Positions 31,946-40,221 of a stretch of DNA of 40,221 nucleotides are shown piece by piece. Source of the stretch: Chlorokybus atmophyticus (taxonomy: Eukaryota; Streptophyta; Chlorokybophyceae; Chlorokybales; Chlorokybaceae); assembly GCA_009103225.1 (NCBI GenBank), contig RHPI01001116.1, positions 387,339-427,559 of the forward strand, in the 5' to 3' direction. Numbering within the stretch: position 1 is the first letter of the stretch; each line of letters begins with the position of its first letter. The notes under the pieces were generated by a model that saw only the letters and a list, made by a program, of their open reading frames with translations, did not search any database and was not told the DNA's origin. A program made the position numbers and the translations under genes.

Positions 31946-33171
31946 GATGGTGTTGGTTGAATTGCATATGCACGTAGGTTTGCATGTTATGCATTCCCTC
32001 TTGCATTTTGTGTACATACACAGCTGCAAGTATGCAATCTTTAATATCTTATGCAACCCAACGTGCATACGCCCTCTCACTGATCACATGCCCGCTTGCG
32101 AATTGCTGCCTTGAACATATGCATACGCTCTTATTCCAGCACTTACATGCCTTACATTAGTCACCACTGGCATTGTGCTGAAACACCGTGCGTGACTCAC
32201 ACACACGGATGTGCGCATGGTTGCATGTCAACACTCTCGCCATGCGTAAGTCAAGCTGCGTGCGAAGCTGTCATTTCATTGCTCACCTGGCAATATGTAC
32301 TACATATTGCAGTAATAGTACTACTGCACCTTTTTGCGTGCACTGTAGCAACTGTTTAGAATGCAGGTGTGACTGATTGATAGAACTCAAGACCCCATGC
32401 GGATATGTCATGCACGTGCGCACATGCATAACCATCCGCATTGCATGTGCTCTGGCTTGATGGTGACGAACACAACCACCAGCACACAACTTCTATTGCA
32501 CAACACCATCTCTCACACTCTCTTCCTGGTGCTGCCATTGCTTAAGCAGATCAATAACAACAACAGCAAACTGGTCTGGTAGGTTCATCAGGACAAGCAG
32601 CAACCAACAGGCTGTTCTGTCCATATGCAACGTCGGTTAGCAGTCTATCGGGGTGCAAAGGCATGAACATCAGCAATAATCAACAAGCACTCAAGTATAG
32701 CTGCGAGTGTATGTTCGTCAACAACTAGGCCTACAGACCAGTTCCTAGCCTGCACAGTTGTTTACTTGCGAGTTGTAGCACATTGACGTGCTTCAATGGT
32801 CTGTCAATCTCAGCACTAAGCCACATGCAACTGACACAAACGCGCTTGTTGCTCCAATATACATGTACAGCTTGGTACAGTGCCATGCGCAACAACTTCA
32901 TGTATTGCAGAGTTCACTCATGAGGGTGCAGGCTGCTGTTGCTTGTGGCTATTGATGCAAGCTGTGCGCGTGTCTGCCAGTGATTGGCATGCGTATGTGT
33001 GTGACAAATGCACTCACACGGCCACGGCAACGCTCGTGCCGGGGTCATCAAGCGAAGTGTTCTTCCTGCGTTGCACTTACACGCTGTACGTGGTGTCCAA
33101 AGCAATGTTGTGCCTGACAAACCGCCCGCTGTGCGTGCAAGCGCGTGCGACACGTTGGCTGGCGGTGGTTG

Positions 33172-33810
33172 CGGGTGTCTGCGCTATCCTCCAGCCTGTA
33201 ACAACAGTGAACAAAGCCATGACCCAGAGTTAAGCACGCATCAAATGCATAAGCTAAGTCTTTCATCTGCTGTTGTTGGAAAGGGGACAATCACGTAGCC
33301 ACATTCCACTGGCAGGCTAGACTGCTGGGGACTCACCTTGAGGGTTATGACGTCACTGTCGTGTGCGCAGCGCAGCATGTGACCAGATCAAGACCAACAT
33401 AGGTTCATGCCCAGCAACATCACGCGGTTACACCAAATGACCAAAACCTCCGTCTGCTTTTAGCAACACCAAAGCGACATGGCTTGCGTCCATTGCCTGC
33501 ATGCAATGCAATGCAAGCGTAGCAAGTGGGCCACCTGGCAAGCTTTCAACCAAGCGGGTCCACAGCATGAAGGATAAAGCAGACTGACCTAAATGACGCA
33601 ACAAGGCCACCACCACAACAATACACGTGCTGCACAAGCTTGGGGTGCAACCTAACGCTTTGGCAGATATGAACACGGTATTGCGCTTGCGCACGCATGT
33701 CACACCATGCAAACACGCCATGCAACAAACAACTAGCAAGCAGAACAACAAGCCCTGCCCTTACCAACGGACAGGAGCAGTCCATGTTGCCCTGCGTCAC
33801 GAGTCACCAG
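33172..33810 (-). pseudogene. decayed PCNA (sliding clamp) fragment
   Basis: Minus-strand pieces in the order of the PCNA N-terminal domain: LVT (about 33806) and, frameshifted, GNMDCS (33791-33774); then LHCMQAMDASHVALV with LLKADGGF (about 33510-33437), matching the hallmark LQAMDSSHVALV; then GMNL, an in-frame TGA, and MLRCAHDSDVITLK (33378-33337) followed by a GTGAGT donor; then, after an acceptor at 33196, one extra G puts EDSADT out of frame (33195-33172), where intact PCNA has KAEDxxDT. PCNA is the trimeric clamp for replicative polymerases. Splice sites are retained, so this is a duplicated relic, not a retrocopy. The first exon start and the second PCNA domain were not found. Confidence 0.7.
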
Positions 33811-33954
33811 CAGCGAAGAAGGAGAACTCCAACTGGGTCTAGCAGGTCAGTTGGTGTCTACTGCTTCAACCAAAACCCGATCCTCCTAAACAGCCGCGGC
33901 GGCTTCTATACACCATACAAAGGACAAAGTGAAACAACTTTTTGTGGCCTCGCC

Positions 33955-34265
33955 ACCTGCTCCTGCTCCTCCTCCTCCTGCGCCGCCGCCGCCGCCGCGT
34001 CCTCCGCTCTGTGCGAAGCCGTAGCTGTGTTAGGAAGTCTGCTACACAATATGCTTGTAGCCCGTTGCGAGGGAGAGAGAGCTTCGCTGCAGGCTGCAGC
34101 AAAGGTGCAGAGCTATACTGGCACAGCATTGCGGCAGTAGGATGGCGGCGAGGGGGAGGAGGAGGGGGAGGAGGGAGACCGGCGTGGAGTGGAGGATAGA
34201 CTTGTTGGTCAAGGGCAGGGGGAGAAGGGAGGACAACCAGGAGGAGGGGAGGAACCACTGGAACC
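33955..34265. repeat. low-complexity CCT/GCC and GGA-rich tracts
   Basis: CTCCTGCTCCTCC/GCCGCC triplets at about 33958-34000 and a purine-rich GGAGGAGGGGG run at about 34142-34265. Open frames across them are poly-Ala, poly-Gly/Glu or poly-Pro and I do not call them genes. Confidence 0.7.
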
Positions 34266-34623
34266 ATTGGAAGCATACACAAGCGCAGTTGTGAAGTGCT
34301 GCTGGCGTTGGGTGTGCGGGAGATTGGGGAAGGTGAGCGGCGGGGAGCATCTGACCCCAGTGCAAGTTCTGTGTGCGTGACTTAGCGTGAGGGTTTGTAC
34401 CCAGAAAGCGTAGCGCACTGTGCGTGCGAGACCCTGCTTGCCTCCCAATGAAACAGTGCAACCGTGACGAGTTCCGCTCTGCAATGGCGCAGGCAGGGGC
34501 ACGTTAGGGTTTGACCATCTGCACGACTTGATTGCCGCGTAATGCTTTCACTCATACCTATGCGATTGCGGGAGCTCGTATCTAGTCGAAGTGCGAATGC
34601 TTGCAGCCGCGATGCACTGCACA

Positions 34624-34655
34624 TGCTCTAGCATCGCACGTGCTCTAGCATCGCA
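34624..34655. repeat. tandem pair TGCTCTAGCATCGCA
   Basis: Two exact 15-bp copies at 34624-34638 and 34641-34655. Confidence 0.9.
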
Positions 34656-34973
34656 TCTGCAAGCACTCATGTGCATTCCCAATGGGCATGTGTGTCAACA
34701 ACAGAAACGCTTTAAGCAAGCGCAAGAGTCACACTTGACCGGCTTGCCATTGTTACTGACATTGCAGTCCGCGTGTCACATGCAAGTGCACCTGTTTGAC
34801 ACCAAAGCCATCATAGTAATCAACCACCTGTTTGCCACGTTTTGTTGTTTCAATACGTGCATTGGTCCACTCTGTTTGCAATCACAGGGTCTGTCTACGC
34901 CTTTGTTGATACTTCTCATGTCACTGCTCTTGTCCGCACTTGCTACACATAAGGCTTACAGCATCGCGCAGCA

Positions 34974-34975
<2 letters not shown>

Positions 34976-35029
<54 letters not shown>

Positions 35030-35076
35030 TCTCTCTCGCTCTCGCTCTCCCTCGCTCTCTCTCTCTCTCTCAGCTT
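34976..35076. repeat. (CT)n microsatellite, about 100 bp
   Basis: Pure CT dinucleotides to about 35020, a CGCGCGCG interruption, then imperfect CT/CG to about 35076. It gives spurious Ser-Leu and Arg-Glu open frames on the two strands. Confidence 0.95.
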
Positions 35077-35826
35077 TGCCCGTCCTTCCTCCCCTCTCTG
35101 CCTCAGATCGCGCAGGCGGATCAATCAAGGGTTTGAGGGGCAGGGGTGGTTGCGGACACGCTCTCCCGTCGCGAGAAGGAAAAAGAGCTGGCATGCTGCA
35201 GAACGGGAGTGCGCTGCCAGCCTCGCCGGGGTCCGGAAGGACTTCAACCACGCCTCCTGCTGCAAGGAGCCCCACAGTCGACACAGCCGGGTGCTCTCCA
35301 CCCCAAAAACCACACTCTTCAAGCACCAGCAGTGCCGCTGCTGCCTGGACCTTGTGAGGACGGCGTGCATGGAAGTGCCCAAAGAAGTAGTGGTTGCGTC
35401 TGCAGCACAGCAATCACCACAGAACAGAACTCCAAGAGCAGCAGCAGAGCAGATTTGCCCATCGCTGACTGTTTCAACAAGCTTGTACACCAAACTGAGT
35501 TTGTTGCTTTCGCAGTTGTCTTCGACGTCTACTACAGGTTGTACTCCAGCACCGACCAGGAGCCGCTGATGTCGGTACGGTGCGTAACAGAGAGGCTTTG
35601 GAACTGACTCGCATGCTTGCAGACAAAATGGATGGCGGCTTTTGCAATATTGGAACAAGCCTCTCAGCAGTTGACGAGTAAGTTGGCTCTTGCAGGTGCC
35701 ATTTCGTCGCACACTGGTAGATTGACTTGTGGCAACCTGCACCGCGAATGCACGCATACAAGCAGACTGCTGAAGGTTCAGTCATGCGTCCATGCATGCA
35801 ACATGTTTATACCTACCTGTCTACAG

Positions 35827-36673
35827 CGTCTCACATCTCGACGCGCCCACAAACCTACACGAGAAGGTGCGCACTGACATGCACACGCTTGAACGCGTTC
35901 GTTGTCATGCTGGGCGGTTTGTTACTCAATAGCCAACAGCAGCTGTTCTTACTGTTCAGAATATATGGATCATTTGAAAGGTGGGCGAAAGTCTCCAACT
36001 TGGAAAGATGGATACCCTGATCTGACCATGTGAGTATGGTTAATGTTCATGTGCACATTGTTGCCATTAGCATTATTTGTTTTATTCTTGTCCTTCTTCA
36101 ATGCTGGTTACGCTGTTCAAAAGGTTTGCACCAGGGTTTTCACTCGGCGTCATGAGTATCTCTGGAACCCGGCCAGCGGTTTGCCATTCCCTGCCAGTCA
36201 CTGGAGCAATCCGCTGGAAGCAAAAGTGCGTCCCCAACAAGGTGCGTGTGTCTCAGTTCATAGCCTCACACTATTACATATTCACTGCTAGCATTTCCAA
36301 TCAAAGGGTACGTGCCAAAGAAGCCCTGGCCTCGAGTGCATCATTTAGCCAACTGGTTGTGGGATTGGCTTGGCCATCATGACACGTATGAAGTGAGAGT
36401 GGTTTGGTGCAACAATGATGCGCTGGGGCACAACCCGACACGACAAGAGCTGGAGGAGAATTACTGGGACATTCTGGGTATTGATCCCCCGTAAGCAGCT
36501 TAGAGTATTACATGTTGTAAAATGTGGTGGGCCAGACTGGCCGAAGAAACGTGTGCCCCCAGTGGCGCAGGGGCTTATCTCCAGGTACAACTGTTTCTGC
36601 TTGCAAGCTTTATGGGACACACCGGCCGTTGTGGCCTGGCACGACCGTTACGGCTTAAGCGACGACAGTCACG
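35827..36673 (+). CDS. unrecognised multi-exon protein, partial model
   Basis: Five consecutive exons with GT-AG borders and matching phases: 35827-35900, 35960-36029, 36135-36241, 36292-36490, 36585-36673. Together they give about 177 uninterrupted residues, including VSHLDAPTNLHEKVRTDM, MDHLKGGRKSPTWKDGYP, HEYLWNPASGLPFPASHW, GYVPKKPWPRVHHLANWLW, TYEVRVVWCNNDALGHNPT and ALWDTPAVVAWHDRYGLSD. It is rich in Trp, His and Pro; no signal peptide, membrane helix or known motif is seen. The long exon 36292-36490 ends in a clean GTAAGC donor. Candidate upstream exons are 35193-35353 (Ser/Pro-rich, ATG at 35193), 35406-35574 (DCFNKLVHQTEFVAFAVVF) and 35633-35677, but their phases do not all fit the main block, so the 5' end is open. 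The 3' end was not found. Function unknown. Confidence 0.5.
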
Positions 36674-39600
36674 GTAGTATTGGGCACCAATCGAAGCTCT
36701 GTTGCTCGTGGGTTCCCTTCAAGAAATGTCGTGCCTTGGCATGCTGCGGTTTGTGCAGTGCCGCAACGCACCAAAACCAGTAGCGTTTTAGAAAACCAAG
36801 AAGTAAACTCTGTGATATCGTAGCATCAACAGTCAATGCCGACACATTGAATGTGTATGTACAATGCGGTGGAACTGATGCACGCTGGTACTCACGCAGG
36901 CTGCTTCAATGTTAACACACCCCTAAGCCGGGCCACAGTCAGTAGCTGCCAGCATTGCCGGGTTGAGCCAATATACTACCTACACTACGGTGTGGGTCAC
37001 CTACACCAGAGACGATCTGCTTAAAACTACAGGCATGAGCGCATCATGTCGTACTTGCGCTGACATGAGGGGATAGCGCAATGAAGGCAACTTGCTCGCA
37101 AGACTGAAATTCAGTAAGGTTGTGGCAAGCTGCGCGAGTCAACGAGGCTTCCTAGCCAGTATGCCGACATGCGACTCCCAACATTGCAGGTACTAACCCA
37201 CTAGCAACTGCCTGTCTTGACGTCACTGTTTGCAGAGCAACAGCAATGGATACAATGCGTTGCTTTCCGCAGATTCTTTGTTACGGCCTAGTACTGACTG
37301 TCAGTGAGGCGAGCACCGGAGCAATGACGCGTGGCGAGCTGTGTCATGCGATGCTGTGTCCGTCTGTGCCGCACAGTGGCAAGGTGCCGCGGTACACTGC
37401 TTCTGGCATTGCGTGGTGCCAGCAGGTACCAGCAGTGTATGTGGTTGCAGCAGCACAATGACGCACACACCAGCAGCGACCCGCGTGCACTGAACTAGTA
37501 GTAGTCTTGAAGAGCACTGACCGACAGGGTTAGTACCGGGTACTCACCCTATTGTTATGTTAGCCCTGTTGCATTGGCAGGCGCTTTAGATGTTAACACG
37601 TCAAAGCGCTTGTACGAAGCGACTTGCAAGTAGGAAGTAGGCTAGGGGGGTCAACTCAGTACCACCGTTCCACCACGGCTACTTGGCACGGGATGTCACA
37701 CCGCATGCTATGCGGGTTGGTCTTGTTCATTGCATTGATGTGTCGCCGTCTACCGTCTGTTCACTCAAGCTGCACAACACGGTGTGATGCATGCACGAGC
37801 TGTTGTTGCATGCACTCAACAGCAATGGCAACATTCAGTGATATGCCCGTCAGAGTGCACAGCCGCTATAGATACATTCTATGTAGGTTGCATGCAACTC
37901 ACAAAGTGACACAATGTGATTGTTTTTTAATGCTGACATTGATATGCCATGTCAACGCGTTGAATACATCAGTGGTATGCTCAGCGCATTGCCGTGCCCT
38001 ATGGTAAGTTGAGGAGTGCTGCTATGATGCCATTATACCAGTGGCGACTACAACGGCAACATCTGCGATGGCCCTGATAGGCTCTCCCCCCAGGCACGCG
38101 CGTGTCGCCACAGCACTGGTCCTGCTAGGTCACCTGGTGGTGTGTTGTGTTGTATTGTGGACGGGTGATCGAGCGATGGTGTCATGCTGTGGTGTTGGAT
38201 ATGAGATAGGCAGCGTGCAGCACTGTGCTACGACCCTTGTACATGTGTTTCTAAGCGAAGTGTCATTGTGTGCGTGGGTGCACGGTACACGATGCATAGT
38301 TGTGATGTCGCACAGTGTTTCATGCAAGTCAGAAAGCGGGTCGACGGTGCTCATGACCGTCTTAAGTCAACAACGACCAACCCATCACTGTGGCACGGCT
38401 TACTTGAAGTAGTTGCACTGGCCTATGCATATACTCTGCCACTTGCCACGCAGTGCGGCACGTGGTTACGGCAGCTATAGCAACATGCGCACGCATCAAC
38501 ACGTGCAATGCGTGACGCAAGAGTCTCTCGCAAATGAGGAGCGTACAGCTAATCCCTGACCCGCGCCCACCCCTCATTGCCAAGCAACGTCCAGCAATCA
38601 GTCCTCAGCACATTCAACAAGTTGTAACGCAAGGCAATCAACTCAGTCAAAGAGCAGTAATTTCTGTATTACAGCGCTGGTCGCAGCGCTGCAGCCAATA
38701 GATGACTGTTGCAGCACCATGGGGTGGGACTCAGCAGCAGCAGCAACAGGAGTCCAAAGGGCTTCATCGCTCCAAGTGTGCAGGCATGCGTGCCACTCCA
38801 GGTGGACAGCCTGAAGCACCAACATATAGGGCATGCGAGAACGTCGGCGCATGCAGGCACAGTGCAGGTTTTGTCACCAGCAGCGCTCAGTTGCGGTTAT
38901 CGCAATGCGGGTTATTCAATGCTGTGTTGGAGTGAGTCCAGCACGGCATGGCATAGTGGATAGTTGTATCGCATAAAGGGTGGAGGTGTCTCTCGGTTGG
39001 AGTTTTCCAGTTTTTCTGTTGTCTCTACTAGCTTCTAACTTGGATTTGTCTGCGTTATGCATGTGCTGTGGGTAACTGGTGCAGGTACTTCCCGCGTAGT
39101 AGGCATGGACACGCAGACTGTGTTTACGTCACAGACACGGCTCATGGATATGTCATCTGTGTCCTTTTTGTAATTCCATACCGGGTGGAGCTACCGCAGC
39201 GGTGTAGCGCTGCAGCTTCAAGTCCAGAAAGATGGATGCACTCGCGTCACACCAAGGTGGTACAGGACCTTGCATTGACAACATGTTGCGTACCAGGTGT
39301 ATCGTTGCTGTTGGAACCGACCAGGGAGTTTAGTCAATTTCGTTTAGTTGTCAAAAGAGATGCACAATGTACTACCTACGTAGGTAGGCATGTCAGCCAG
39401 CAGACGCTTGATCAATCAGTGAGGGAAGCTTTCCCCTTTCCGTTGAACAAACAGAGGTTACCGACTGGCTGCTGCTCTATGCCCAAGCTGCAGCGGCCGC
39501 AGACCCAACCTTTCAATGTCAGATCAGCCTTGCCAAGCAGGGCCTGCCCTAACCTCGGTTCTCGGTTTAGGTATACATACGTTGTGAAGTTTTGGTGTAC

Positions 39601-40221
39601 TTCTACGTGCATCTCGCACGCACACGCTTAGAGCGCGAGTCTCAGTTGGATGAGGACAACGATGCTAGAGACACGGCCGAACACACATACACACGACCTG
39701 CACCTGCCAGGGGGTTCTCGGTTGGGACCTGACGCTTCTTCCCCCGTGCATCAGCTCGCCATACCATAAGGATGTGCGGCTGTGCGCGGAGTGGGGAGAA
39801 GACAACCCCCCCCACCAACTAACTTATACGGGGCTTGCTCTTGCCATGCCACGCCTGTCCAGACATATGTCATGCTAACCGTCCACGAGGGCTCATTCCC
39901 CGCGCAACCCGACACGTACCACCAGACATTTCACGCTGCACTGAACACATTTGCAACGCACATGTGTATGCAAACCGTACATGCCTTGTTTTAACAAGTG
40001 TGCTGCGGTGTGGTTGCATATGAGCTTGGATTTGAGTATCACACTGTGACACTCAAATCCAATGCGCATGCGGTCGTGTGTGCTGTGACTTTGTGCCTAT
40101 GCACACACATACACGCGCAGTTGCGCACTAGCGTGTGTGCAGACATGATGCAACGCTGCACACTCGCACATTTCTCTAGCATACGCACGTACGCAAGCAC
40201 GCACGCACCCACGCACGCATG
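36674..40221. other. right end, no supported gene
   Basis: The longest open frame is about 187 codons at 39068-39631 (contains LLLEPTREFSQFRLVVKRDA). It has no ATG at its start, no family match and no splice partner, so I leave it uncalled. A near-palindrome lies at 40026-40062: 12-bp perfect outer arms, extended inward by 5 bp after one mismatch. The final 140 bp are CA/GC-rich simple text. Confidence 0.5.
40026..40062. repeat. near-palindrome with 12-bp perfect outer arms
   Basis: TTGGATTTGAGT at 40026-40037 pairs exactly with 40051-40062. Inside, TCACA and TGTGA pair again after one A/C mismatch, leaving a 1-nt centre. Confidence 0.9.

Larger units (their letters stand above)
29746..33171. 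other. gene-poor stretch
   Basis: No gene I can support. It contains CACA/ACGC-rich text (about 30025-30150), a 15-bp perfect inverted repeat with 1-nt centre at 30591-30621, and repeat A copy 4. Confidence 0.55.

Noticed and set aside
34921-35569. Ser-Leu and Arg-Glu repeat proteins on both strands
   Set aside because: Pure translation of the (CT)n microsatellite at 34976-35076.
38041-38412. 123-codon ORF starting MATTTATSAM
   Set aside because: Composition follows the surrounding GTG/CAC-rich text and no family or neighbouring exon supports it.
39068-39631. 187-codon open frame, longest in the right end
   Set aside because: Starts without ATG, no recognisable motif, no splice or paralogue support. 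Kept only as a remark because the opposite strand is also open over part of it (39412-39612).
1-40221. tRNA genes, rRNA, CRISPR arrays, riboswitches
   Set aside because: No T-loop-like GGTTCGAATCC with matching acceptor stems, no rRNA text and no spaced identical repeats were seen; bacterial-type elements are not expected in this eukaryotic DNA.

Overview
The window looks like nuclear DNA of a chlorophyte green alga (chlorophycean type). Reasons: intron-rich genes with many short GT-AG introns; a plastid-targeted phytyl-phosphate kinase (vitamin E pathway); a WRKY-type zinc-finger gene; remains of a chromomethylase; TGTAA near-upstream elements behind a gene; and introns and intergenic DNA full of GCATGC-type words and microsatellites. 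The species cannot be fixed by reading alone. All gene models were spliced by hand from conserved protein motifs and exon phases.

Left third (1-12.3 kb), dense and intact. An NmrA-like NAD(P)-binding protein (minus, 3' end off the window) is divergent to VTE6-like phytyl-phosphate kinase (plus, 8 exons). EME1, the non-catalytic partner of the MUS81 structure-selective nuclease (minus, 13 exons), is convergent to VTE6. It is head-to-head with cytosolic-type seryl-tRNA synthetase (plus, 9 exons) across a gap of about 320 bp.

Middle (12.3-21.2 kb). After a gene-poor stretch with perfect or near-perfect palindromes come decayed, still intron-bearing remains of a type II pantothenate kinase and, directly downstream, a chromomethylase-type DNA cytosine methyltransferase. 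Both carry stops and frameshifts.

21.5-29.8 kb. The most unusual structure: two diverged inverted arms, each with a three-exon WRKY-domain gene, facing away from a roughly 3.9-kb AT-rich core. The two WRKY domains differ mainly at synonymous positions. The left arm is interrupted by a dispersed repeat family that recurs near 31.9 kb.

Right part (29.8-40.2 kb). Mostly gene-poor and repeat-rich. It holds a decayed PCNA fragment (minus, about 33.2-33.8 kb) and an unrecognised multi-exon gene at 35.8-36.7 kb whose five consecutive exons are phase-compatible. The last 3.5 kb show nothing I can support.

The intact genes do not form one pathway. The common theme is a housekeeping block next to a zone of duplicated, decaying genes and inverted duplications.
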